This document shows, piece after piece, positions 11,305 through 23,267 of a DNA stretch of 64,000 nucleotides. Under the pieces are notes generated by a model that was given only the letters and a program-made list of their open reading frames with translations, made no database searches and was not told the DNA's origin. Each line of letters starts with the position of its first letter. The first letter of the stretch is position 1. Position numbers and translations under genes: made by a program. The stretch is from Lepidurus packardi (lineage: Eukaryota > Arthropoda > Branchiopoda > Notostraca > Triopsidae): positions 7,197,001 to 7,261,000 of the forward strand of contig JAKZAN010000006.1 in the NCBI GenBank assembly GCA_023053545.1, written 5' to 3'.

Positions 11305-11775
11305 GATTCAACTGTTTTAAAGGGGTCAAAACCCCTACACCTACCCCCTACTTGTCGCCTGGTCAGTTGGACACCCCGCAGTTTAACCACCCACAAAAAA
11401 ACGCAAAACCTGAAAGATTTTTTTTTTTCCTTTTCCTTGTAGAAATGTCTTAAGAAAACGTCCAGCGCTCTTCACTTTAATCCTTTTTTGCGTATCGGTT
11501 TTGCGACATTCTTCCTTATAGTTCCCTGATGACACACAACCCATTTTTACTGTGTTTCACCCTTAGCTCCAGTACTCATCAATACCGAAAAACCGGACGT
11601 TGGTCAGTGTGTGTCCCGCCGCCCCCCCCCCCCCCCCCTCCCCAAAGCATTACTATCACCCTCTATCTGTCCTCCATTTCCATCAAAAACTTGACGAATA
11701 CTAGAGAAAAGCCAAATAATATAAATAAAAGCCTAATGCGTAGGATTTGGAAGAGCTTACTCTTCCCAATCCTCG

Positions 11776-11980
11776 CATTCCAAATTACAAAGTAATATTG
11801 CTTCGCTTAGCGGAAGAGCTGTGTAATAAAAGACATATCTCTGAGCCAAAAACATTTGCAGTTATATTGTACTGTACAGAAAAAACAAATATGACAAACA
11901 CTACCAAATCCAACGCATTCCAAATCTTAGTACGAACTAAGACTGCTTCGCTACGCGGAAGTGCGGTGTAATAGAGAGCG
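11776..11980 (+). repeat. Imperfect direct repeat, two copies of about 70 bp
   Basis: Copies at about 11776-11845 and 11912-11980 share cgcattccaaat, then (allowing substitutions) ttgcttcgcttagcggaag against ctgcttcgctacgcggaag, then gtgtaata and gacatct. They are separated by about 65 bp of unrelated AT-rich DNA. Confidence 0.65.
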
Positions 11981-13379
11981 ACATCTTTCTTTGGAATTCA
12001 CGCAGAAGGCCATGTTTTGAGTACAAAACAAAACGAAGAGACAAAAAGTGGAAAAGAAAAGAAATAGTCCCCAAACGCTTGAGCAATACTATGGAGTTTC
12101 AGCTGTTTTTATAGTGCATGAGTCACAGTCCCGTGTGTATGTATGTGTGTTATATAGGTCTAGGATTGGTCCAGCGTCGAAGAATACTAACGTGCAATGT
12201 CAGAGGGGTGAAGGGTGGCGAATAGCGCACGGGGGTGAATCGCGATGAGGGTAAGACGCGGGATAGCCAGCATTATAATGGCAACCAATAAAATGACCGA
12301 TCAATACGGAAACGGACAGAGGGGGCGAGCTATCACAGGGTGGGGGTGGGGGTCTTAACTGTTAAGCTGGGGCAACTGTAAAAGTAGTCTATAGCAATAT
12401 CGCCATAGTAAGCGTCGTCAACCTAGGAGGCGCACTGGAGCCGCAACGCAAAAACGTACATAAAAGTACCCATACGCGACTCAAAAGAATTGTCACCATC
12501 AGCCCATAGCTCTTTTAATGTGGTACCCCATTTTTTTTATTTTTTTACTGTACTTCTTTTCCCCTTGGGATGCTGCGACTGGTCGTCCCTTTTCTCATAT
12601 AGCAATCTTAACTCGTACAATCTAACTTTTTTTTTCTTGGGGCCCAGGACATAAGAATGCGGCAAACAGAAGATACTAGATCAATAAACACGCTTAATAT
12701 TTTCCGGGTTCCACCCCGTGAATAGAGAGATCTGCCGGTTTGGGGGGAAAATAGGGTACATGACATGGCGGCGCCCACGTGGATCCGTTAACGCTCACTA
12801 TGCTCTGCCTGTAGAGAACTTCCGCAAATAGTAAAATACTGCGGGGGTGGAAATCGGAACGATGCAACCTTTGACCTAGCCCGATGATGTCCGCCACGTG
12901 GGCGCACGACGCCGAAGACGTTTCCTACTCGTCTTCTTATATAGGCGCTCTTCCTGGTCAGACGAAACTTCCTGTGGTCCATGGAACGCGCGCGCGGAAC
13001 GTATTCGCGCACGAGGACACCGTTTACGCCAAGGAATGCCCATTTTCATAACTTGCCACATTTGTTTCTAGCAATGCGGAACAGATTTCTGAGATGAACC
13101 CTTAAAAAATAGGGCAAAAGTCGTGCGAGATCCTAATAGACGACTTTGGGCGGGGGTTACTTTAGACGACCATTCCAGATTCTTCAGGGCGATTATGACA
13201 AGAAAGGAGTCTGTTTTATGTTTAGATCTTCTTGTTGTCACGCCTACAGGGTGCTCAAGTTCCACTCGACAACAGATTGACATAGACAAATTGTGCGTTT
13301 GTTATTTTCAGTTCATTTGTTTAAAACGTCTTGGCTTGCTGTTTCCATGTTTACCTAACTAGCTTGCAAATTTGTATTT

Positions 13380-13510
13380 CTACTATACCCATGTATTTCT
13401 AATGTAGCATTTCTGTAGCATTTCTATTCTATTTATTACAATTTCTATGAATTTTTTCTATAACATTTCTATTTCTACTATAGTATGTCTACTATTTCTA
13501 CTGTAGCACT
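13380..13510 (+). repeat. Degenerate tandem repeat of a tttctac/tttctat unit
   Basis: A low-complexity array of near-repeats of atttct(a/g)ta and actatag type units, giving strongly T-rich plus-strand sequence. There is no coding potential. Confidence 0.6.
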
Positions 13511-13895
13511 GTGCTGTCGATGTCCGAACTTGATATTGCTTCTTTTTTTGGTGGAGTAATAAAACTTGGGAAAAGCTTCAAATACAAATTCTTCCATCAA
13601 GAATGCATTTTTCTTTTAATTTGGGTGTTCTTTTAATTTGTTTTTCGCAGTATTGGCTGAAGAAAGTTCTTCTGAAGAAGACTATAGCACAAGAAGGTGC
13701 ACAGAGAAGGTTAAAGGAGAAAGAGGGTTTGACCTGCGAGACTTTTTTTTAACCCTCTTTGGACCCTTACAACTTTGCCCCGCCATACAAAAGTGGCATA
13801 TCTTCTCACAAAGAATTCTATTTATAGCTCTTTCTCGGAACTGACCTGCCGAAAAAAGCAAATGGGGCGCTATAAAAACTAGGATATTTGAACTG

Positions 13896-13935
13896 TGACC
13901 TGTCCAGGGTCAACGACCAGGTCAACTCGGGGTCA
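13896..13935. promoter_or_regulatory. Cluster of four nuclear-receptor hexamers
   Basis: TGACCT (13896-13901), GGGTCA (13907-13912), AGGTCA (13919-13924) and GGGTCA (13930-13935) fall within 40 bp. The last three are direct repeats with 6- and 5-nt spacing. The cluster lies in the gene-free region upstream of hunchback. Confidence 0.4.
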
Positions 13936-13954
13936 ACTGCTAAAGAACTATGCA

Positions 13955-14185
13955 CAGTATAAGCAAAAAGATTCACCATAAATTTGGATATCCTATCTTG
14001 CCTACTCCTCCCCAAAAAACTGCAATATTTCACTATTTCTAGCACAACATTCATTGTTACCGACAATACTGCACTATTTCCAGCATAACATTCATTGTAA
14101 CTGTGTACAGTAGTTGCAAAAAAATTCACCGGCCATTTTAGTTCCGGTCTTGTCCACCGCCATTTCCCGCACAACATTCACTGTT
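13955..14185 (+). repeat. Degenerate repeats with a caacattcattgt core
   Basis: Three relatives of 'cactatttc(t/c)agca(c/t)aacattcattgt' occur near 14027, 14070 and 14165. They are interleaved with two copies of an 'agcaaaaa(a/g)attcacc' segment near 13960 and 14115. The copies are diverged. Confidence 0.5.
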
Positions 14186-15296
14186 GTCGCATTTTTTGGG
14201 TGAACAAGCGGCATTTGAGGGTTAAAGATTGAAGCTTGTGTCTCGAATATCTTGTTTGTTACTTTAGCACGCTTTAGGACAACGATTTTTGGGCGTAAGA
14301 GAATGCCCATGCGTACACGTACCTCGCTTTTAGCGTTAGATGTTAGTGTAAAAGCAGGAGGTAATTACAACGGCACGCGCGTGGATTCCATCAGCAACAT
14401 CGACCGACCTTTTCCTTTTCCCTACGCCAAGACACAACCCAGCACACACATACTACACACAGGGTGTGCGACATATTATCAAAACGGCGGCATCCATCTG
14501 TCAGAGTTATAAACTTGCTTCCGGTCAGTTTCCCAAGGCTCAGGCTCTCTTTTCTTCCTGTTGTAGCGTCTTCAAAAATGTCAATGCCCATAACAAGGGT
14601 CAAGCGAAGACACACTTCTCGCTCAACTGTCATTTCTCAGGAGGCTATCATAACCCTCTTCAACCTTCTGAATTGAAGAGGTTGTCGATCCTTTTCCCTT
14701 ATCATCTGATCAAAAATCCATTGCCTTTTTACCCCTCAACCGAAAAAAAGTGGAAAGAAAGGGCAGTTGGATTCCCAAGCATCCGAGGTCAAGCTCAACT
14801 GGTAAACTTGTCGCAGATTACTTTTCAATAAATTTTCCTGCAGAAGCCCACAACATCTCGGCTTTGACCACACAGAAAATCGAAAGGGGGTGCAAAAGTC
14901 CAGGTTTTTGCAAAAGGGAGAGTTTTCCCCGCAAGTTTACTCAAAAGGCAGCTTTACTTACAGCGTGACCCAAGACGACCTTCAAGAGGCTTTATCTCGG
15001 TTTCTTCGTTTCTTTTCAAGGAACGGCTTGGCTTTCTTGACAAAAACGTGAGGGCGAAAAATGAGGGGAAAAAATTGCAAAAATGGTCAATCAACTTAAA
15101 AGGACTTGGGGATAGTGCACTGTACCAGTTAAGTGTGTATAGAGTTCAGTATAGGCACATTTGCAAATGAAAAACGAGGCCGGAAAAAGGGTGACTATTT
15201 TTAGCGAGCATTTCACACGAAACGCTCCAAGTCTGTATAGGCCTAGGGGCCAATTAGCTTTTTGCCAAAAAGGAGGTCGTTCGCCCCCTTTCTCTA

Positions 15297-15314
15297 TTCT
15301 CTCTCTCTCTCTCT
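15297..15314 (+). repeat. CT dinucleotide run
   Basis: An uninterrupted (ct)n tract of about 18 bp, in the middle of the gene-free region. Confidence 0.7.
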
Positions 15315-16855
15315 TATCCGCCATCTTTTCGCGCAAATATGGGCCAGACGCGTCCTACATTTTTCTAAGAAATATGGTTGGATGATCTGGCGTTGGGAAA
15401 ATGAAAAACTCGCCCAAGTCCAGCAATACACGTCGCTCGCAAAACTTCCATGTATGTACATGTACATGCGAAGGGTGAAAGAAAACAGCTGGGGGATTGA
15501 AACAGAAGCTGAAATTGGGAACCCACCTGTTCTCATTAGTATACACACCTACAGACGCAAAACCTAATGAGACGATATAAAAATACATTGCAAACACACA
15601 TTACGCGTACTGAGTCTAAATGTGTTTCTATTTTCTAATGCACGTGCCCTTGCCGATTTCACATTTCAAAGCCTTCATACTCGTGCTTCATACCACTCGA
15701 TTTCATTTCGCTCTTCAACAAGCCCCAAAGACCCTAATTAGGTAAAATTCTGAGTAAGAATAAAGGAAAACCATCCCCCCTCCTCGGAAATCCAGCACGT
15801 AAAAAAACGCCTTGCGTACATTTTTTGCATAACTCCTAGCAAAAAAAAAAGATCGGAACGATAATCCGAAAAAAAAAACTGAAGGTCATTTTAGAGCTTT
15901 ACACGTGGCGTTTTTTTGGAGACCAACCATTTTTTAGATACCTTTTAGGACCGGTTGTATACGACACTCCGCGTGGAGTTTATTTTATACTATTTATTTA
16001 CTTTTATACTATTTTAGCCAATTTTTTCCTTTTATTTTTTATATTTATATATATTTTTTTATTGAGTCAAAATCCTAAGTGTAGAATGTAGACCAATGGG
16101 AGCATGATAAATTAATACAGGAATGGACAAGAAAGAAAAGAAGGGAAAATTACTGCATTAATATTTTTTCGTTTTCGAGTATCGTTTTTCGTCCCACGCC
16201 GAGTCGTGGATTGTTTTTTTCTAGATGCTCGTAAATATTATATGTATCTCCCGGGCCTTTCTTTTTTGTAAGAGTAACAGATGAAATAAACCAAAAGAAA
16301 ACCGGGGGGGAAGGAAAGAAAATAGCTTACAGTCTAGGGACGAGGACGTGCAAGTTTATTATTCTTTATCTCCCTGGAATTGCCTTCTGCGTGCTTCCAT
16401 ATATACTATATTGCAACAACAAAAAACACAGGCCGGGGGTTAGCTTGCGATGATCTGTGCTATGTGCTATGCAAAAGGAATCAGCCCCTGAAAGTTAGAA
16501 AATAGATCTTTCTTAATGTAACCTCCGAAAAAAGAGACCTCCAGCAGCGATACTGTCCAGAAAAAAACGCTCGACCATTTTTTCCCCGAAGTTTTTACAC
16601 AGGACTTCGTTTGTTTTTCTGCCTACATTTTCCATTTTCGCTCTGGATGTTTCCCCATCTCCTTGTCGAGGTTCTAGCTCTTATAAATACACTTCTCCAC
16701 GGAAAAATAAAAAAAGCTTTCAATTTTCATCTTGAACGGATGCCTTTCTGACCCTACAGCTTAAGGAAAAATATCATAATAACAATAATAATCATCATAA
16801 TAATAACTGTCACGTTCTTCCGAACACTTGCGACCTCAAAAATTAAGACCTTGAC

Positions 16856-16884
16856 AAAAGTTCCCTTTTTCAGAGGGAACTTTT
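16856..16884. repeat. Short perfect hairpin (11-bp stem, 7-nt loop)
   Basis: aaaagttccct and agggaactttt are perfect inverted arms around the loop ttttcag. On the plus strand the second arm ends in four T. The size is small for a microRNA precursor. Confidence 0.6.
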
Positions 16885-19800
16885 CGCTGGCCTAATTCAA
16901 GCATAATTAAAGCTTGAGGCTTAGGGTGGAAAAACAGATGAGGCGAATCATGCTACAAAAACCAGACGTTTCCCACGAAGGCCTATAGACGATTTTCGCA
17001 AAAATGTGAACAGGCTGCCAAAGCAACCCAGACGTTTTCGAAGGCCTAACTTTGCTTGGACCCTTTTTCCCTCTTTTTCTCCCCACAACGTCTCCTGTTT
17101 TTCTCGTCTTGGCAAACAAACACGGGAAGAAGGAAGGGTGGTATGGCCTACACACACAACACATACTACATAAGGGAGGAGGAGGTGGGTAGGTGGCCGA
17201 AAAGCGAAAAATAAAAAGGAACCTCAAGGCTTCCTTTCCGTACTAGCATTTTACAACACACATAAGTACTAGCAAAAGGCCTATGCCCTATCAAGCCTCC
17301 CGGTTCCTGTGCATGCCATCCACCCACTAAACGATACGCCTCTTTTTCTTTTTGCCACGCTGGGCCTAAAAAAAAAGATAGAAGGAAAAAATAATCTCAC
17401 CCTCTCCTATTTCCACCCCCTTCTAAAGCCTTTTTGCCCCTATATTGCCTTCCAAGGCCGTCGTTACACTTGGCGAAACGGGCCAAACCTCTTTCGCTGT
17501 TTTTCGCCAATTTCATTTTTCAAAGACCAGAACACATTCCCACACCCCAAAAGCCTTTGCTTTCCTTCTATCCTGTCTTCCCCATGAGACCCCCTACGCA
17601 CTTTTCTCCTTTTTAACCGGCAACCCATGCATTAATGAAATGGCAAAAACAAGTCCTCAATTTGATTTTTATCCTAGGGTTGGAAAAAAAGGTAGCCCCG
17701 AATAAATTTTTCGTTAATTTCCCTTAATGGGCATACAAAAGCATCTTGGGGGCACAAGTGGACCAGCTTTAAGTCCCCCAACAAAAAGGAAAACAAAACA
17801 GAGGGCTTGCACGGACGGAACTTTGATCACGTGACTCCGGAAACGTTTGAAACGACTAAGTAAACAACTTGGGGACGTGGGACACTTTTAAAAAGTGCCG
17901 ATATTACGTAAGAAACTCACCTTAGGCAAAACCGCTGAACTGTTCCGGGATTGTAAGTCTGCAGATTTGGCCCACAATAAGATGCAATAGCACTTAAGTC
18001 TTCAGAGCACGTTTTCGCAGGTCTCAAAACCTCCCCGGCCTTGCTTCCTTGCTTGCAAACAACATACCGGAATTACTGAGTTCTTGTTCCTTGAGCGTAG
18101 GTTGTGTGCACTTTAAAGTATAAATCCTCCAAGAATTTTTGCTGAGATGTAGGCTTTTTACTTCCTTTCTCAATTTCACAAGTTTCGCGAGTCTTCTGAC
18201 TTACTCGGTTTTGAAAACTAACTCACTTTGGCGCGGATTTGGGGGGAGAACGGGTTGCTCCGCACTGCACAACGTCGACCTGTGGAATGAGTAATCTAAG
18301 GGATGCGGCGTGGGTTGGGAAGGCAGGGGAAATGCAGCCGAACACCAGCGTCTCTTTGCTGCCCCGTGCAGATGCAGCCTAAGCTCTGGGCTGCTTGTCG
18401 CTGCAGCCTGCAGGAAGCCGCTTCGTGAAAATCCGAAGCGAAGCACGAAACAAGCCATGAGCGTTACACGTAGACCTACACATAACGGGGCGGGGCATCG
18501 CGGCCTGCATGCTCCCAAAGTGTATATTTTGCGCTCCATACTATTTTGACCGTCTTCCACTCACAATACAAGGGGCTATGCTGCCTGCGGAAACTTTTCT
18601 CTGTTGCAAAACAGCACTGATAAGTCTCTAAATTGAGATACTGCCTTGACAAAGGTCACGGACTGCACCATAAAACAGAAACCTGCTGGTTGGTGTATAT
18701 TTGTTGAGATAACATTTCCTTCGCCCTGGACTGATAGGAATTATGAGCCTGCGGCAAATGTGACTAATTTCCCCCCCCCCCCAACATTCACCTCCAGAGC
18801 AAAAATAAAATTGGCCTACAGCTTTCAACAAGCATTCCTTAATACATACTAAACATTCAGTATAGTAAAACATATTCGTGTGAAATTCGTGGTGACCAAG
18901 TCATTTTTAAGCCAAAAAAGCTTCCCGCTTTTTAGTTACCGTGCAATGAAACTGTACTAGAATGAAACTAAACTACTGCTACGTAAATGAACGGATATAT
19001 AGGAAACGATGAGCAGAAAGTGAAGATATAGAGAGGGAAAGAAATAACACAAATAAAAAGAGAAGAAAAATAAGGCAGTTATATCAAGTTTAAAAGCGTA
19101 TTTTCGAAGGGTCGGCGCAGCAGGCGAGGAAATGATGTCAGCAAAAAATAAATAAATTTTGCTTGCTTGCCACATTGGGATAGGTGAAACCCAAAGCCGA
19201 AAAAATAAGCAACCCCTGCTTCCTTTCAAATATAAATAATTCGGAAATATAATTAGCGGTGTTTGAAGTCAAGCCTTTTGGCTGAGGTTTCCGGAGCTTG
19301 GAGCTGATAAAAGGTGTACGTCCTTCTTTTCATTTCATTTCAGGGCAACAAAAATGCAATTTGCGCGACAAGGGGGGTTTGGCTGCTAAAGGTTTTTGCA
19401 CGTTAACGGTGTGTGGGAACGACGGAACAAGTAAAAGAGTAAACAACCTGTGTTGGGCTGGTTGGCACACCCTGCCCAAGCGTTACACATGATCACATGA
19501 CCAGCTCGCTCACCTGAGCCTTAGCAACGTGCAAAAGTTTCTTATGCGAGGGGTAAAAGTCCCGTTATCCAATACCAAACGAAAACTGCCAAACAAGCGA
19601 TAAGAAGAGGCCTAAAAGCCCCTGCCGCAAAATGCATCATGCAACCTTCACCGAACGTCTCATTCTTCACGATACTGCAGCACAGAATTTGAAAAAGGGT
19701 GGGTATCGAATGAAGCCACCTCACAAAAAGCCCCACATTTGTCGTAGGCGGGGGTAAAGTTACCCGCAAGTTACCCGTAACCTGTATCGAACTTCCTTGC

Positions 19801-20452
19801 ATTGAAAAGGAGTACAGTACAGTACAGTGCGTACACCCTGAAGCCGTTGTGCCCATTTTGCGAAAGTTTTGAAAGGAACTTTCTCACCTTAATCAGGGCT
19901 CTACTATTGCACTAATCATTAGGGCATCCACTAGGTCTAACCCCTGACCGACTTCCACTATAAATGGATTGTACGTGATTCAAGAGCTTACTATCCAATT
20001 TGGAAAAGCGCCTGTAAACAGCCGGATGATTAGAAAGAAATGTCCATAAAATTAACTTCAACACAACAATAACACTTGCTATCTCTGATGAGCAAGTGGG
20101 ATAAGCTATACAGGATTTGTCAATAGCAGTTATGTGTGAGGGGCTTTTTTTCTTCCTTTCCCTCCTTTTTTTGGTCACCCTTGTGTTGCACAATAAAAAG
20201 TGCCCTAATATCAATAGGCAACGTGCCAATGAAAGGAAAACAGAAAAAAGGCCAAACAAGCTTCCCCTCACCATGCAAAAAAAGGTATTATTGTAGAACA
20301 CGTCCTTGTGACGTCACACATTTTTTATGCAGTGTTTCTTTCTATGTGTACATAAGCCTGTTTTGTCAGGATACTTCACGCACGTGAGGTGGTAGCTTTA
20401 TATAAAAAAAAAAGTAAAATAATAAAGTATTTATGTATGAAAAAACTTGATT

Positions 20453-20602
20453 ATTTCTTCATTACCAAGGCAGTCTTACTCAAAGTAAGCCAGTGGTCCT
20501 TTTAGGTGATTTTAGGCGTTAATCGGTATTTCTTCATTACCAAGGCAGTCTTACTCAAAGTAAGCCAGTGGTCCTTTTAGGTGATTTTAGGCGTTAATCG
20601 GT
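20453..20602 (+). repeat. Perfect tandem duplication, 2 x 75 bp
   Basis: The 75-bp unit starting atttcttcattaccaaggc and ending gcgttaatcggt occurs at 20453-20527 and again at 20528-20602 with no difference I can see. A partial third remnant (cattttaggcgttattcagt-like) follows near 20632. Identity suggests a very recent event. Confidence 0.9.
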
Positions 20603-22740
20603 GTTCAACTAATGTCTTGAGCTAATGGGTCATTTTTAGGCGTTATTCAGTGTCGTTCACGTTAAGTCTGAGTTCAAACGGAGGTGAGGTGACAGAAAGC
20701 CATCAGCTTGCGATATTCTTCGTCTTTCCAGCGTCAGTCGTTTTTAGCCTGGGAAAAGGGGAGACGAAAGAATGGGAAAATGGAAGAAAAGTGTATCGAA
20801 ATAGGCAAAAACAAGTTTGTTTACCGCGCTGGCAAGTAAGCAGGACTCCAGCGAAGTCAAAACTCTACTTCTCCCTGGTACGTCAGAGTTGGCACACAAA
20901 AATGTTAAAAATACCACATTTGCATAGCAAAAGGCCTAACACAAATGCAAAAATATAACAGCACCAGGACCTCATCCAGTTTTTGCTTTTCGAGGGTGTT
21001 CAAAATGTATTATCCATGTATTATTATAGCGCCAATACATTTACCGTCCCCAAAAATTGCTTAACCTCTAAGCAGTTGAAAAGCGAACCCCTCGAATTCA
21101 AAGTTTCTTTTTTTTCCCTTCATAAGGGAAGTATTTTTTTTTTTCTGAATAGGCTATAGTGCGTGCCTTCCATAAAAATACAATAGAGGACTGTGGTGGC
21201 TTGGGACCTCTGAATTGGCCCATGTGCAGTGCGTAATTCAATAACGATGAATCTAAAACGTGGTTTGGGCTCGGCGTGCGGATGGAAGCAAGCGAAGAAT
21301 CATTTTTTTTCCCTTTTACGAACGGTTGCCTTATCGCCCCTCTTCAACAAATCCCTTCCAATAAAGCACACGAGGACCATTGAATAGGCAAGAGCACCCT
21401 GTCACATTGACCCAGGCCCCACGAAACCGTTGGATTCCAACCAAAAACTGTTCCCCAAAAAGATTTACAAGAAAAAGAATAAAACGGTGCAGCGTCGGAT
21501 CGCCAAAAATCGAGGGGAAGATTTTATATTATATGGGTAAGCTCTCTGAAAAAAAGAATGAATGGACTATGAATACGAAGAGTGTAAGAGAAGAGGGGGT
21601 AGCTTCCTTTCCAATTTTTCCCTTCCGACAGAATACGAAAAAAAATGGGTGGCAAAATTTAGGGGTGCTGGACATTTTTAGCCCCACTTGAGTCTCCTCA
21701 ACGTGTGGTTTACCATAAGAGGAGCATGTCGGGGAATCGCCTTTTTTTCGCTTGGCGTGTGTTGTTGATAAAAAGGTGAAAAAGGTAGCATAGAGGAACA
21801 ACAATCAAGTCGCGTGGCTTTCCAACAAAAGCATATGTTGTGATATGTCAATACCGCACACGCCTGCTGGGGTAAATAAAGGAATGAAAGATGGAAGGGG
21901 AGAAACGGGAACACCTCTTATTCGCTTTTTTATAGAGACCGAAGCTTTTTAGGTACGTACAACCCTGTACAGGGGATCAGGCTCCCCTTTCCCCTGGTAA
22001 GATTACACGGGTGCAACAAGTGCCTGTTTTTTTGGCTCTTTTTTATGCTGGGGTGCTGTCATAAAAGAGTCAAGTGGCTTATCAGCCTCAATTTCCTGGT
22101 CGATTGGCCGCCTATGGAGTCTTTTCCCCCGTTTTTTTTAGTTTAGTTTATGGGCTGTCAGTCAGGCTGTCTCCTAGACGGAAGCAAAGCGTGTTGGGTT
22201 TGTTGTCATGATGAGGAGGATACGGCATATTACCGACACTAGCTACCAAACTTGCCTCAACAAAAGAGAGCGATCCAAAGCTTATTACTAATAATCACTC
22301 GCATTAAAAAAGTCTGGAATTACAAACTTACTTTCCCCCACTTTCGGGGAAAAATTAACGTCAACCAATTTTTTTTAACTACAGAAATTATTTTGTACAT
22401 CTTTTAAATTAGACAGAACATGTGCTTAACCATATGTTCGAAAAGTTTGAATTATCTTCCGTTTATTTTTAGGGGTGTTTTACTGCCAAGTGATAAGAAG
22501 TGCTTCCATGTGAGATACGGAAATATATGCGTCACCTTGATTCTGGTCCAGGCAGGTTGTTATTGCGAAGGGATATTCCCCTTCTCTAGCCTTTTCTCAT
22601 TTGCATAGTAAAGATTATCGAAAAGAAAATAAGGAAAAACAAGCTTAAAAAAGGCCTGAGCCTGTACTTATCTATGGTAATAAGAACGTAGTACTATTTC
22701 CGAGCGAAACTGGAAATTTCTTTACTGTAAAGCAAAGTTG

Positions 22741-23267
22741 TTCCATTTTATCGTAAGTTGTTCTATTGCACCGTAAGTTGTTATATTTTCACCTTAGAAT
22801 GTAACAATTTCCGCTGTTTACTTAAACCTATTTCTATACCTCTGATAGCTAGTCATGAATTCGTGAATATTGCTTATAATTCACTGTTTTAGAAGTGTTA
22901 CAAGAGTTAAGGGACGACGACAATATGGACGACGTCTATGATACCATAAGTTGTTTTATTTTACCGTAAATTGTTCTATTTTCGCCCCAAAATGTCACAA
23001 TTTACGCCGTTAACTGAAACCCATTTCTCTACCCTTATGGCTACCAATGAATTCGTGAATATTACTTATAGTTCATTGTTGTAGAAATGTTACAAGAGTA
23101 AAGGGATGCGTATTTTATATCGTAAATGTTCTACATTCGCCCAAAAATGTAACAATTGCCGCTGCTAACTGAAACCTATTTCTATACACTGATAGCTACT
23201 AATGAATTCGTAAATATTGCTTATAGTTCACTGTTAAAGAAGTGTTACAAGAGTAAAGGATTCCTAA
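22741..23267 (+). repeat. Diverged tandem repeat, three copies of about 160 bp
   Basis: Copies run at about 22741-22915, 22950-23108 and 23107-23267. Each has a 'cgtaa(g/a)ttgttcta' start, then 'aatgt(a/c)acaatt', 'ctgaaacc(t/c)atttct', 'aatgaattcgt(g/a)aatatt' and 'agtgttacaagagt(t/a)aagg'. Copies 1 and 2 are separated by a short stretch with gacgacgtctatga, which recurs near 23368. The unit is AT-rich and has no coding potential. Confidence 0.8.
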
